Notes: generated by a model not told the origin, from the sequence alone. Shown: positions 46,511 through 59,082, counted from the stretch's first letter. The stretch is DNA of 64,000 nt from Hymenochaete sp. R1 (GCA_019400425.1 JAFREE010000001.1:1-64000); one strand, 5' to 3'. Translations and numbers: made by a program.

Positions 46511-49338
46511 ATGGCTTTCGAAGACCTCATAACAACTATCGAATCAGATGATGAAGATGCGATTGGATCTAACACCCGACTTCAATCTGAGAAGAAGAAA
46601 ACTAATGCCTCCAAATCAGTCAATTCTCGAACAACTGAGGAAGGAGGTCTCGACGAGAAGGATACTCTAAACCCAGATTTCACTTTTGACATTACGGGTG
46701 ATATATACGCTGAGGTGCTAGAAGGGAAAGATGGTCTGGGAGACGTGATATTGGGGTCGAAAAAAGTGAGTGACTGCCTCTTTGTGACGATACATCGCTT
46801 AACAAGGAGACATGATGTTTCCAGGAGCCTGTCTCTGTTGATGATATTATTGCTCGGAGACGACTGAATAGCCTTTCGAAGAAACGGAAACGAGTCTCTG
46901 ATCTTGAACTTGAAGAAGACGACGGTATCTCGGACTTGGAGGAAGAGAAAGAGGACGATGGGGGCTCCGAAGAAGATGCTAGCTCGGACGTAGAAGAGTC
47001 ACAATTTGAAGTTGTTGAGCAAGATGAAGACAGCGACGACCCCCTCGCGACATCGGATGAGGAAGATGTGGATATGGGATCAGACGAAACCGAGGAAGAA
47101 GACGCAGAAGATGCTGAAGACAGTTCCTTGTCGTCTTCTGACGAAGAGGAAACGGAAGCAGATAAAGCTCGAAAGGCTGCTTATTTCGCAAGCCCAGACG
47201 ACCCTTCAACCTCCAATAAAGACGCGCATATGTCATTCACAAATATGTCTTTATCGCGGCCACTGCTAAAAGCCATAACTGCATTGGGATTCTCGACGCC
47301 AACACCCATCCAAGCCGCAACCATTCCTGTTGCATTACTCGGAAAGGACGTAGTCGGGAATGCTGTCACTGGATCAGGAAAGACTGCGGCGTTCATGATC
47401 CCTGTACTCGAGCGTCTTATGTACCGCGAAAGAGGTGCTAAGAAGGCGGCTGTTAGGTGTGTAGTCTTGGTACCGACGAGAGAGCTCGGCGTTCAATGCG
47501 TGGACGTCGGAAAGAAGTTGGCGGCGTTCATGGACGTACGGATATCTCTAATTGTTGGTAAGCTCCGATTTGCTATACTATTACGAGTGTATGCTAAATC
47601 GCTTTGTACAGGTGGCCTTTCTATCAAGTCGCAAGAGGCTGAGCTACGAACTCGACCCGACATTGTCATTGCAACACCTGGTCGACTAATTGATCACCTC
47701 CGAAATTCCCCCTCCTTTGCCCTCGACGCTCTTGATGTCCTCATACTTGACGAAGCTGATCGCATGCTATCTGATGGATTTGCTGATGAGCTGAAAGAGA
47801 TTATCATGGCTTGCCCTTCATCAAGACAGACCATGTTATTCTCAGCCACAATGACAGATGACGTTGACGACCTTGTACGTATGTCGTTAAATAGGCCAGT
47901 GAGACTCTTTGTGGATCCCAAACGGAGCACCGCACGGGGACTCATCCAAGAATTCGTGAGGGTGCGAGCTGAGAAAGAGTCCGAACGCTCAGCGTTACTG
48001 GTAGCTTTGTGTAAACGGACATGCAAACAAGGCGCCATCATTTTCTTCAGGAGCAAGAAGCTTGCGCACCAAATGCGAATCGTTTTTGGTCTTCTAGACC
48101 TAAAGGCAGAAGAGCTTCATGGTGACCTAACTCAAGAGCAGGTGAGCGCGTCCAAGCTCCTGTCCGCCCCCGCTTATGCTATACTTGTGTATTTCAGCGT
48201 CTCCGCGCGTTACAACTATTCCGCGATGGCTCTGTCGACTTCTTGATGGCCACCGACCTGGCGTCTCGTGGTCTGGACATCAAGGGCATAGAGACGGTCG
48301 TGAACTACGACATGCCCAGCCAGCTGGCGCAATACTTACACCGAGTCGGAAGAACGGCTCGAGCTGGAAAGAAGGGACGGTGCGTATATGCTATCCATCG
48401 CACGTCTCCGAGACGCTAATGTAACTCCGCCGCACGTTCAGTTCCATCACATTGGTCGGTGAGGCTGACCGTAAGATACTGAAAGCGGCGATTAAGCATG
48501 CCGCAGACACAGACAAAGTTCGACATCGTACGATACCGCCGGACCAAGTGGTACATTGGTCGGCAAGGTTAGCGGAAATGAGGGATGAGATTACGGAAGT
48601 TATGAAGGAGGAGAGAGAAGAGAAGGCGATACGTCAGGCTGAAAGAGATTTCAAAAAAGGCGAGAATATGATTGAACATGACAAGGACTGATTTACTCCA
48701 GGCCGGCTCGAACGTGGTTTCAGTCAGAGAAGGAGAAGCAAAAAGCAAAAGGTTTGTCATAGGTCCTTTGTATTTCCCGTTGCCTCCGTCGCTCACGACG
48801 GGCGATCGTAGACATAAGTAAGCAGCAGTATGAGACAACTTCCGGCGTTGCTCTTTCTTCCAAAGGCAAAGACAAGGTTTCGGCTGATGCAAAGGTACGG
48901 CGCTCTTGACCAAACGTGTAGCTTTCTCCCATTGAACATGTATTGCTTCGGAACCTCGGACACCCGCAGCCGAAACGCGACAAGCTCGCCGGTCTATCGC
49001 GTCGTGCGAAGCGAAGGAAATTGGCGAAGGAAGAAGATTCACAGGACGCCGGCGCCATCAACGCGGCCGTCCGAAGTGCGAAGAAGGCAGGGCGCCCGAC
49101 TAAAATCGGCCAACCGGAACCAGCGCGGAAGAGAGGCAGCGGTACCAGGAATGGCAAGCCGAAAGGGAAAGAGAGAAAGATAGGGAAGGTGTCAGGTGGA
49201 AAGAATATGTTTGATAGGGATATGGGCGAGAAACGGAAAGCAAAAGTTGCCGAGGGCACTAGATCGAAGAGGACGGACAGAGTTGGGGGTATGGGCAAGA
49301 AAGGTGGGAAGGGAGGGAAGGGAAAGAAGCGGCGATAG
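46511..49338 (+). CDS. DRS1: DEAD-box ATP-dependent RNA helicase DRS1 (DDX27), with an apparent one-base frameshift near 48687
   Basis: Starts [20 protein letters not shown]. An acidic N-terminal region is followed by the complete helicase core: Q motif [20 protein letters not shown] plus [11 protein letters not shown], motif [11 protein letters not shown], Ia PTRELG, Ib [31 protein letters not shown], then [26 protein letters not shown] and motif [20 protein letters not shown]1 acts in 60S subunit assembly in the nucleolus. After [17 protein letters not shown] the frame hits TGA at 48689-48691, yet the family sequence resumes one base out of register from 48688 as [18 protein letters not shown] and then splices cleanly through [15 protein letters not shown] to the basic C terminus ([15 protein letters not shown]). 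Either a base was lost in assembly or the gene is truncated. Confidence 0.9.
48686..48691 (+). other. Apparent -1 frameshift in DRS1
   Basis: Frame 1 reads GAC AAG GAC TGA, while the conserved continuation is read as CTG ATT TAC TCC AGG from 48688. One inserted base after 48687 would join HDKE to [11 protein letters not shown]. No GT-AG intron fits the interval. Confidence 0.75.
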
Positions 49339-49734
49339 CTTGTACTGTTAGAAATTGTACGGCATTTTGTGTTTGACTTAGACTTGCTTTCGCAGTAGTT
49401 TTGGAGAAGACGCGTCGCTAAGTTTAGATTTACATCGCGACTTCATCACGTGACACGCGTTTGTGTCGCGAATTTCAGCTGCCTTGCTTCGTCTAAGATT
49501 GAAGATACCTTCTTTCCTCTTCCTTGTATACCCTCAAGAGGGCTCGACAATTTTTCACCAGGCAACTCTACGTACTAATAATCACTGTCTGTGTCCGTCA
49601 TAATACTTACACGCTCCGAGTACATCAAAGCTATCTTTAAACAACAATACGCCGTTGAAGGGGATACGATATTGAGAACATCGCTACGTCTCAACGATCT
49701 CCTATAAAGGATTGAAATCTGAGAGGTCAACAAC
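49339..49734. promoter_or_regulatory. APC4 upstream region with two ACGCGT elements and a TCACGTGA palindrome
   Basis: ACGCGT at 49410-49415 and 49455-49460 (MCB-type), and TCACGTGA at 49446-49453 (E-box/CBF1-type). All lie 275-325 bp upstream of the APC4 ATG. The rest is DRS1 3' flank. Confidence 0.5.
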
Positions 49735-52700
49735 ATGGAGGAAGTTGAACCGACTGCCATTGTGTCTCTGGCGGCTGTCCGGTTGCAGACAAAATCGCGG
49801 TTGTTCAGAACTGCCTGTTGTCCGGACAAGGATCTTGTGGTACTGGTATCGAAAGTCAACATGGAGGAAAGAATGAGCCTGTGGAAAATGCAAGGGTCTA
49901 AAAAATGGGAGGTGGACTTAGAAACAGAATCGAATGAAAAGGATGAAGTAACAGCATTGACATGGAGTCCAGATGGTGAGCCGCCTTTTCCTCTTTGTCT
50001 GAATCGCAAGTTTCAATCCTTTCCTTTCGAAATCAGGTCAAATTATTGTACTCGGTCACCATCCTCCTCGCATAACCCTCCACTCTCTACAAAATGGCAA
50101 GGAAGAACGATCGTTGTTTATTGAGGGTCCATCCGGTATAACATCATCGATTCCTCGTATCAATGGACTATGGTGGTTCAGACAAGAAATTCAAGAGAAC
50201 AAAAGGAAGTTGCCAGACATCTTCAAGCGCGGTACTGTCATTGTGAGCCCGAAACCTCTCCAGCCAATTGCATACTTAGTAGCCTTGATAGACTGGCTCA
50301 GCTCTTTCTGTTATACGAATGCAACCTTTGTTGGACCCACTTCAGGATGAGTCCATGTCGCTTGAGTATGATCTGAACATTTGTTCAATTCGATTGGCCT
50401 TATGGACTCTTGTCTAGCTCTAAGGGATTGTTTGCTTTCCAGGGAACACAGCCAAAGCAGAATGTGAAGATTAATACAATCCCCAAGGTAATCTCCTCCT
50501 GGCCCTCTCTTCCGCCTGATCCACTTGCTGCTTCAATCCAACAGCATGAAGGCAGGCGGAGGCCAGGCGAGGAGCTTGATGAAAAGGACTTATCCAATGT
50601 GGACAGTTTTCTGGCGGCGACCGACGACGCAGGAAGAGTGCACTGCTTCCTTGATGGATCATATCCGCTCGGAGCCGTTTCCTTGGGCTTTCCTTGTGAG
50701 GTTCAGGCCTTGGTGAAGAACAATAATGAGAGTAGCCTGCTTGTTCACGCAAGACTTTTGCCTCTGGGTGCTTCTTCCCCGTCGCTCAGTAACACGCAAC
50801 CCATTTCGATTTCACTTCCCCTTCTGTACACAAAGACTACGCGGAATGTCGCAGAAGTATGTTCCGCTGCTCGAGAGCTCACTTTGCATTGCATGCGTTT
50901 AGTGAAAGAGATGCGAAAATCATGGTTCGGTGGTGACGGACAAGAGGGGGCGCGCGAATTCAATGCAAATTACATCCGAGGGCTGGAAGAACGGCAAGTT
51001 CGCCATGCTCGTACGTCATTTTATGGGTGTTACATGGTCCCATCTTTCTGACATCCACCAAAAGAGGAAAGAAGCGCGGTCTTTGATCTGACCGTCTTAC
51101 TTGCGACGGGCAAAGCCTCTCCAGCATTATCTGACTTCAACCAAACAAGCGATCAAACAAGCGAGAGGGTGTGTTCTTCGCTTCTATCTGTGTCCTATGT
51201 GCCTGTATTCTAAGTTTCGGTTGTTGAGGGCCTTCAAAAATGGGAGAGCACGGTAGGCGAGGCGCTTCTGAAGCTTCGCAATGACTCTGAAAAGCGGCTA
51301 GCGCCTGCATGTCAACGTTTGCACCTACTGCTCGAGGAAGTGCGAGGATGGTCTCTCTTGTAAGCATGCGTATACCAGCCCATTGCGACACGGATTATGA
51401 AACGGGGGGACTGACCACCATGCCGTTTGCTTGATTGAATTGTTTCAGACCACAGCTCTACGGAAAATATGAGATTTCCACCGAAGACATTGATTCATGT
51501 TTAGCACTGTCTGCACGCGCCATCATTCTTGCTGCATGGCTCGCGGCGACCGTTCGGAGCGAGTTGAATAGGTTTGCGGAGTTTATACAGTTCTTGATGC
51601 ACGGTGAGGTTCTTACATGAGCAAATCTGCGGTGCATTCATGTCTGACGATGTATTTTTGCAGAAACGGCCCGTTTGGGTTCTTCAGAGGCGACACAGCC
51701 CCCCGTTCCACGATTTGACATTCTGAGAGTCAGCGAATACCTGGAATCTGGCCTTGTCGTGAGCTCCATTGACAGGTGGTTCATGGGACCCGTACCCCAA
51801 TTCGCTCCTGAAAGTATCGCCCCAGCTCCCGACATCGATCTCCAGCAAGCCATTGAAACCGCACAGAAATTTGCTTCAGACCCCTCACAATTAACATTGC
51901 CTCCCGTGAGTATGATTTTGTGGCACACAATTATTCTCAAGAAGGGGGGGTTGAAATCTAACCAGAATTGTCGATTTGAATTGCGACCTATAGATTACAG
52001 AAAGAAGGGACCTGTCGCATTTAGATCGTAATCTGGACGCGCTGGTGCACGCGCTCGCCGAGAAGTGCCAGCGTGTATTTGATCGGGCAGCGAAGGCAGT
52101 GTCGAGAACTGCGACTTTGGAACAGGTATGCGGGCTGCAAGACTCGGCTAAAGCCATACAAAGCGTCGAGGCGCCGCGAACCGCTCTATCACAGCTCGCG
52201 AGAGTGCATGTCACACGTGAAGAAATGGTAATCACCCGATCCCTACAAGCTCTAGGATTAATTTTAGCCCACTGACGAAATCCTCGTTGCTACTCTGTTC
52301 AGGCGGACGACCTCACTGAATTCTGGGCAGTTCGAGTGCAAGGTGGCGAGCACGATGACCTTCTCGATGGTCGCAATTTTCGTGAGTGATGAAATTTCCG
52401 AGGCGTGAACTTTTTGTCGTTCCCCTTAAGGCGGCTAACTGGCTTCCAAGTGTGTATGATTCAAACAAAATGCAGACACGAGGAAGGCTCATGGAGGGTG
52501 TCCTCTATTGCCGTTGCGGTTCTTGAATGTATTGACCGGTACGGACACCGTGAAGGGGCCGATGTTTCGCTCGGTCCGAGTGGGGACGATCAAGCAGACA
52601 GGCGGTTTTGCGTACTAGACATGGACTTCTTTGACGAAGAAAGCCTTGCAATTGTATTTCAGGTGGATGGTGACGACGGTACGTGCATATATCCAAGCAC

Positions 52701-53297
52701 TGTCATCTCCGAAATAGGCCGGTTCGTCTCATATTGCAAATATGATTTGATTGGTATCTATAGAGGCGAAGATTGGATTGGTGGATTACCGAGGACTTGA
52801 ATACGTGGAGACGAGGATAGAGGGAGACGGGGAAGTGCGAGGGGTGTGGCAAGAGATTATTGTGGCTAGGACGATAGAGGAAATGACGGCAGGGAAGGTC
52901 GGTGCTTCTCAACAGATTTTTTGCGCCATGCTGTGATCACGCTGACTGAAACCGACCTGGATAACATTATTGGCCAATGGCCGCGTTTCGCCCCGTTCTT
53001 TTTGAAACTGGATTGTTGCCAACATGGGGATTGAATTGAATTGGTGGGGTGGGGGAAGAACAGTTCAAAGTCGTGCCGGCGCCAATCCGAAAAGAGCGCG
53101 GGTTGAGGCTGACGCGAGCGGGCAGAGGGATCGGAGAATCGGAGACAAAAGAAGGAGGGCCGTGGCTCGCGGTGAACGGGCGAGTGGGGCGTCGGGTTGG
53201 GATTGTTCTCGACGCAGAAGGGGTCGAGATTGAGATGCTAGATATGGAGGGGGAGATGGAGGAAGAAGATGCAGAGGGGGAAGGGGATGAGGGGTAG
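49735..53297 (+). CDS. APC4: Anaphase-promoting complex subunit 4
   Basis: Starts MEEVEPTAIVSLAAVRLQTK. The N-terminal WD40-type part includes MSLWKMQGSKKWEVDL, EKDEVTALTWSPDGQIIVLG and HHPPRITLHSLQNGKEERSL, followed by LPDIFKR, LLDPLQDESMSLE and GLFAFQGTQPKQNVKI, which match fungal APC4. The helical long domain has TTRNVAEVCSAARELTLHCM, NDSEKRLAPACQRLHLLLEE, CLALSARAIILAAWLAATVR and RVSEYLESGLVVSSIDRWFM. The C-terminal part includes SFLAATDDAGRVHCFLDGSY-like propeller strands, and the last exon (53064-53297) gives VPAPIRKERGLRLTRAG and LAVNGRVGRRVGIVLDAEGV, ending in an acidic tail. APC4 is a platform subunit of the cell-cycle ubiquitin ligase APC/C. About eleven introns. The joints around 50240-50390 and 52898-53063 are my best reading. 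Confidence 0.85.
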
Positions 53298-54261
53298 GAG
53301 GGCAGAAGCGACTGGAGAAACAAGGCTGCTGGCTGGATTGCTGGAGCCAACGGTGACCCTGGAGGACCTGAGGAAGCTGAGCGACCTTTGGGGATGAATT
53401 GGGTTACGGAAGTCGGTCCGAGAGGAAGAGGAGGGAGACAATAGAATATACTGATGGAAGGAAACCTTGTTGTGATCGAAGATTGCAAGATAGCCGAAGG
53501 TGTAGAGTTGAAGAGGGCTCTTGGGGTCGCCTTGCCTTGCCTTGCGTAGTTGACGTTAGCCAAAGAGGCCTTGAGCTTCTTCTCCGTTGTTTCGACTCGA
53601 GTGCTCTCGTCTCGTTGTACCCATAAGCCATCATCCATTATCATTATCATATCATCTCTCTCTCCTTCTTATCCCCACCACCGACGCTGAGGGTTTGATT
53701 ATAAGACTGAGGCCAGGCCACGCCCAAGTCGCCAGGCGGGACTTCGCTCTCATTGTGGACAAACTCGTTCCCATAATTCCCATTCTCCCGGCTCGTTGGA
53801 TCCAGCCTTCTCGTGACTACCGCATCGCCATTCCCCGTCTCGCCTCGCCTCACTCACCTCACCACGCCACGCCACGAGTGAGTGAGTGAGAGAAAGAGAG
53901 GCCTAGGAGAGCGCGCACGGGCGGAGGAAACAAGTGAAAAAGGGGCTTAGTCTGGAGATTACACGGCGCTCAATTCACTCACCACATCCATCTATCCCTA
54001 TCCATACATTCGCCACCTACTACAAAGACTAGTCCCAGTGGTTGACCGAATCTCCGCCCGGTAAAAAAATATCCTAAAACTGAATAAATCCACGGCATTT
54101 TTTCATCCGAGTCCCCTTCTTTTTTTGGTTTTATTTTATTTTTTATATTCTCCTCGTCTTTTTATTTCCAAGAGCTTCGGTCTCCGCTCGCCTCTTTCCC
54201 CATCCCTCCCTTCCTCTCCTCTCCTCTCCCCTTACCCTCCTTCCTCCGTTTCCCCCATCTC
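53298..54261. other. Long leader/promoter region of the bZIP gene
   Basis: 964 bp without a supported gene. Contains GC-rich CACGCC/CCTCGCCT-type repeats at about 53835-53876, a (GTGA)n run at 53877-53891 and a long CT-rich stretch at 54185-54255, which looks like a transcribed pyrimidine-rich leader. Confidence 0.5.
53877..53891 (+). repeat. GTGA microsatellite
   Basis: Three to four tandem GTGA units upstream of the bZIP gene. Confidence 0.55.
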
Positions 54262-56027
54262 ATGCCCAAATCCCCTGCCGCCCAGCCGTCATCTCCTTCA
54301 AAACCGGCGGCATCCAATTCTGGCGACAAGCAAATGTCTGACGTCGCTCTCAGAAAGAAGAAAAACGCTGACGCCCAGGTCTGTCTGCAGTTTCTTGCTG
54401 TATCGGGAACGCAGCCACTCAATATTTAATCGCTTTGTTAGGCCGCGTTTCGGGCTCGTCGCCAGCAGTACATTTTGAGCTTGGAGGAATGTGGTACGTT
54501 CGAGCCTATTTTTTTTTTACAAGTTGTTGCAGCAATCCCAATTCCAATACGTCGCGTCGTTTGCCAGTGACAAGTTTGGAGGCCGTTGTGGTCCAGCTCC
54601 AGGACTCGTGTCGGGAAGCGCGAGCGGAAGCCAGTGAGCTCCGTCAGGAGAATATTCGCCTAGGTACCGCACTTGACACGCTTAGACACGAGAGCAAGGA
54701 GAGGGATAAATATTTGCGTGCCCTTTGGAACGCGCGCAAGACCGGAGGAGATGACGCCCACTTCGACGACTTCCCCCCGCCGCCCCCGTCATTCAATTCC
54801 GTAGGACCTTCGGCCGTTGCGAGCACAGTGGCAGGAAATGGCCTTGGAACTCCCGTCACGACCCCGATATCCCATAGTAACCCGTACGGTGGCCCCCCAT
54901 CTGACGGTCTTGACGCCCGCATGCACCAATATGCGCAGGACCCTTCCGTTCTGCAACAAGCTTACCACGACGCCCAAGCAGGCTCCTATGGGGAGCGCTC
55001 GCCTGCTATGCCCTTCATGACCAACGATCAAGACCCGAACGGCCGAAATGCATCCATGCATATGTCAAAAATGGCGCCTTACTCGTTTAATGGTGTGACC
55101 GGGGCAGTGCGTGATAACGGATGGAGTTTAACGCAGGGGAACCATACGGGCGCGGAGACCGTTGGTCCTGGAGAAAACGGCTCAGCTACGCACTCTCCTG
55201 CTTTCATTCCTTCCCCCAACGTCACTTCTTCAGAGGTTCCATACTCGCGGTACACTATGCTGGATCACAAGAATTCGTTAACAAGTGTCGATCAAGTCCC
55301 GTATATGCTCAATAATGATCGCTCAATTTCTCCGACTACATCGAGTCCTCATAACGGATCCTCTTCTTCCGTCAACTCTCAATTTCAGTTCTGCTTTCCC
55401 AACGATGGATCAGATCGCTCAGGCGTGGCGGGGCCCGATGTTGACCCCCATAGGCGAATGTCACTCGGTGGGCCTGAGCTAACGCTTCATGGTGGGACGG
55501 CAGACGTCTCCGGATACGCGATGAACCGGCGGAGGGCACAAACGGGGCCCGACCGTCCCATGCTCGGGAACAGCATGCCTTTCTTTCGGCAGGAGGACAC
55601 GACGGGCAATGGGGCAGTAGGCCCGGATGGCAAAGTTGTGGCTGGCCCCAGTTCGTCGGGCGGGGCTATGCCCAATTCGGATCCAAGAGGCGTCCGAAGA
55701 AAGAGGGGGGAAAGTCAATCGAACGGAGGGGCTGAATTGCACTCCCCGAGTCGTTCGCCGTCGCCTTCATCTGCGGGCGCTGGTGGCGCGCACCACCCTC
55801 CTATTTCGAGCACTCTAGCAGTAATCAAGGCACAAGCATTTGGAGCGCTCCGACGGACTCGAGCGAGACCCAAGAAGGCGACGGAAGGCGCGGCGAAGAT
55901 GGCGATGGAGGTGCTTGAGGCGCGTGGAATTGGATTGGGCATCAATTCGCACTCGCAACAAGGAGGACCGAGTGTAAAGCGCCAAAGACTGAGCGACGAC
56001 GATGGTCTTGGTGGATCGCTAGGTTGA
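54262..56027 (+). CDS. bZIP transcription factor
   Basis: Exon 1 (54262-54378) reads MPKSPAAQPSSPSKPAAS and enters the basic region RKKKNADAQAAFRARRQQYI, with the conserved N-x7-R spacing (N of NADAQAAFR). A coiled-coil zipper of heptads follows (SLEECVTSLEAVVVQLQDS then EASELRQENIRLGTALDTL). The remaining about 450 residues are Pro/Ser/Asn/Gly-rich, with no further domain; the segment DFPPPPPSFN follows the zipper closely. Two introns cut the bZIP domain itself. It is most like the fungal AP-1/Met4-neighbouring bZIPs with AFRARR basic regions; the target genes cannot be inferred. A long CT-rich leader precedes the ATG. Confidence 0.88.
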
Positions 56028-58657
56028 TTCCAGATCTGCTCCCGGTGCTTTGTGTCTTTGTCTCGGATTCTCTTTCATATCGTCCTCCGCATTCTCATGG
56101 ATCTGGTTCCGCACATGCATCAACTTCGTTCTGTTTATCCCCGATCCCTTTCTTTAGCACTGGCACCTTATTTTTCTCCACGACCTCCCGGCAATGAACT
56201 CTATGGTGTAAGTATAGGCTGCGACCAAACGACCGACCACCTGACAAGCAATGTACCATTTTGGCTCTACATCACAAGCAATTTCATCCAGGCTCCTCTC
56301 ATGTCGTCCATAGTGCTTTTATGTTTGTTCTTTTCTACTGACTGTTTTTCATCCTCACCGCAATATGGGTCTTCTGGTGTAGATGGTCTTCCCCGTCGCT
56401 ACTTTTCTTTCATGCACATATTTCTTATTTTCACATCTACATTTCATGCTTTCAGCCACTCGTTCTACCATGATTTTTTCTTCTTGCTGCTACCTCTCGC
56501 TGTAACGTTATCGTAACACTGCTCTCTTCTCTTTTCGCAACTCTTTCTTTATCTTGATTATCATTTCCCTTCTTTTCTGCTCTCAGTCAAAGCCATCGCT
56601 TCCGTTTGCCCTTTTTAACTTCTTTCCCCCCTTTCTACCTTTTTCCCATTCATTTACTAGTACCCCCAGTCCAAAAGACCCCGCGAGCGCTACTGTATTG
56701 TATATATTTCCTTTTTTCTTCGACGGTCAGGGACACGAGCTGCTCGAGACTCAACCAAAGGAAGTCCTTGAAGAGGCCGTCAGATTAATCTAACGAAGTG
56801 CCCCACGCACTAGCGAGATGGCGATCGAGCCGGCAAGGCGCGGGAAGGTGAGAAGAAGCTTCCGCAGACACGGCACATGAACTCTCACTACCCGGCGCGG
56901 TAACATAACAGAGCCAAAGCTGAGCTTCAATTCGAGCCGAACGCCCCGATTGCGATTGAAATTTCGGGAGAAGCTTGTCCGATTTGGAAATTTTGTTTGG
57001 TTTTTGACTGATCGCCGCGTTCGTTTCGTCACCGGTTCGGGTTCTTATCAACCGATGTTGACTTGCGAACGAACCCACTTATCGCCGTGCTCATCCTTAT
57101 GTGCCACAAGCGGGAAAGCGGTAAGTAAGTAGTGTAGAAGTATTACGGCCCCTGTGGTACTCCTCTTTGGTCCTCGATTGGCTCCTTGGAAGACTTTCAG
57201 GGCTGGAGAAGTTCAATATCATTGGACCTATTCTGCACAGCTCCTCTCGTGCCTCTCCCCCTTCTTTCACTATACACCGTTGATGACCATCGCTGACACT
57301 GACGACCCGGATGAGTCGAAGCCTCGAGGAAAACGAAGGACTTCGAGGGTTTAGGGCAAGTGTGGCAAGGTCGGCCTCATATCCCATTGTAGCAATGAAT
57401 TGGAGCGGACATGTGCATGCGTGAGTTTCCCGTTCCCAGTCCCGCCATCCATTCGGGACTCGGATTCGGGCGGAAAGAATGAAAGAGGAAAGAAGAGGAT
57501 TGATGTGCTTTTCTCTCTTCCTGATTTTGATCTCTCAAACTCTAATCCCCAGCCATGTTCCGAGACCGAATACCCGTGAAGATCCTCTCCCGGATCCGAG
57601 TCAGTTACGAGGAAATTGAAAATGACAAACGACGTAAATGCCGACGGTGCATAAGTAGACGAAATAGTAGAGTTACAAGTCCGTACATATTTATCTAGCC
57701 TCGATTATCGGCGTGGTTTTACGAGAGTTTGACGTACTTGACGCAAGGGGTGGATAGGCAATGGGTGTGGCTACGTATGGGATGCGACAACAAAGCATTA
57801 ACCGTCGTATCGGCATTCGAGACAATTCTGTTTCTGCGACGATGTACTCCGGATCGATTGATAGTCGTCCCTTTGTTTTTTTCCAGGACTCAACTTCAAT
57901 CAAATACATCTACACGGCCATATGCCTCAAGGTCTACCTTAGCGCCACCCGTCTACTCAGGGAACGGTCGAAGGAACTGATGGAGAGATATCTATGCCTA
58001 TAGCCATCCAAGAACCCGGGCCAGCCAGCTCCAGAAGAACGGTAACGAATGTCCTGTTGATGTGTGAAATCAAGAGAAATTAGAACAGATAGGAGGTTAT
58101 GAAATGATGAAAAAAGACCATCAACATGCCCAATGTGGATGTTGATGTTGATGAGATATGAGGGAAAGGAGAAAGGTTGAAGGCAGATTATGAAATGCAT
58201 GCTTACTATGGGAGGCAGAGTTCGATCGTGATGCTGTGATTGTTTCAAGAGGCGAGAAAGTCTGTGAAGGGACGGTGTTCAAGTCCACGGAAGTCGGACT
58301 GCAGGAATAGGCGAGGGATGCATGGTGGAGGCGGAAGCAAATCCAACAACACAATCAGCGCGAGTCACTCAGGAACATCCCGAGTCGAGGAACATGAAAC
58401 ATAGGGACAGGATGGAATAGAGAGGAACGTACTTAGCCGTGACAACGATTAAACTCGTGCTGGAGATTTAGAGCACGAAGACATAAAGGCGAACAACGAC
58501 AGAACGTACATATTAGTCAATCAGTCTCGCTCAACCCTTTTCGATGACTATCATGTTCAAATTTGCGTTGACGTACATTAGAATTATAGACGTAGACTCT
58601 GGGATCTGCAAAGTGTCCAGATTGGTACTTGTGGGTCCGGGCGCGGGTGACAAAGTG
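56028..58657. other. Gene-poor region
   Basis: About 2.6 kb without a confident gene. 56040-56720 is T/C-rich and probably the bZIP 3' UTR and flank. Short minus-strand open frames (57691-57909, 57934-58248, 58121-58354) have GT/AG-like borders but no recognisable protein. A small ATGTTG-type hexamer repeat lies at about 58133-58152. The stretch could hold 3' exons of the small secreted gene that starts at 59082, or a non-coding RNA. Confidence 0.4.
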
Positions 58658-59082
58658 CTATGTCCGCGGTACGTCAGTAACGACCGGAATCGACTGACGA
58701 TGAGTTGTTGGCTCACCGGGCTGTAGGATAGCGGGATTTCGAGGACGCCACATTAGATACTGGGCTAGAAGGTCGATTGTACTAAGGAATCTGTACGTTG
58801 CAGAATCAAGAAACAGATTCAAACACACCCTCGGTCCCTCTCATGTGAAACCCGGCATCTTTTTCAATCTCTCAGTACATTGAATTAGCAAACATCGCAG
58901 TGATAAAAGCTTACTCCAATTCATTGCACGAGCTAATGAGCGTATAAGTTCCGGGAATTAATCGATCAAACGGAAGGAACTCACTCTAATGGTGATGGTC
59001 CCAAATTTTGGTGCATTGCGGCAGCTAACGTCAGATGGGTTTTGAAGAGAAGAAACAACCAGAACGTGAATGAGGCGCGCAT
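58658..59082 (-). CDS. Putative small secreted protein (gene model uncertain)
   Basis: The ATG at 59082 opens MRASFTFWLFLLFKTHLTLA, a good signal peptide, followed by AAMHQNLGPSPL. In-frame GT-AG joints lead to DSCNELE and then EFLSTIDLLAQYLMWRPRNP with AILQPGEPTTHRQSIPVVTD, stopping at TAG 58658-58660, for a product of roughly 85 residues. An alternative intron starting at GTGAGCCAAC would extend the gene further left. A TATA box 48 bp upstream of the ATG supports a real promoter. No homologous family is recognised. The signal peptide and TATA box are seen; the exon structure is inference. Confidence 0.35.

Noticed and set aside
48686..48707. A very short intron explaining the DRS1 frame change
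   Set aside because: The candidate GACTGATTTACTCCAG is only 16 nt and lacks a GT or GC donor, so a missing base is more likely.
52967..53650. A 227-codon minus-strand open frame rich in Ser/Pro
   Set aside because: It is antisense to the last APC4 exon, whose conserved LAVNGRVGRRVGIVLD sequence is on the plus strand; the Ser/Pro richness is the mirror of GGA/GAG-rich coding DNA.
56052..56516. A 154-codon plus-strand open frame after the bZIP gene
   Set aside because: It does not begin with ATG, is Phe/Leu/Ser-rich from T/C-rich DNA and lies in the expected 3' UTR.
57691..57909. A minus-strand exon reading ...LMLCCRIPYVATPIAYPPLA as the 3' end of the small secreted gene
   Set aside because: No continuous set of in-frame splice joints to the exons at 58658-59082 could be established, and the peptide matches nothing known to me.
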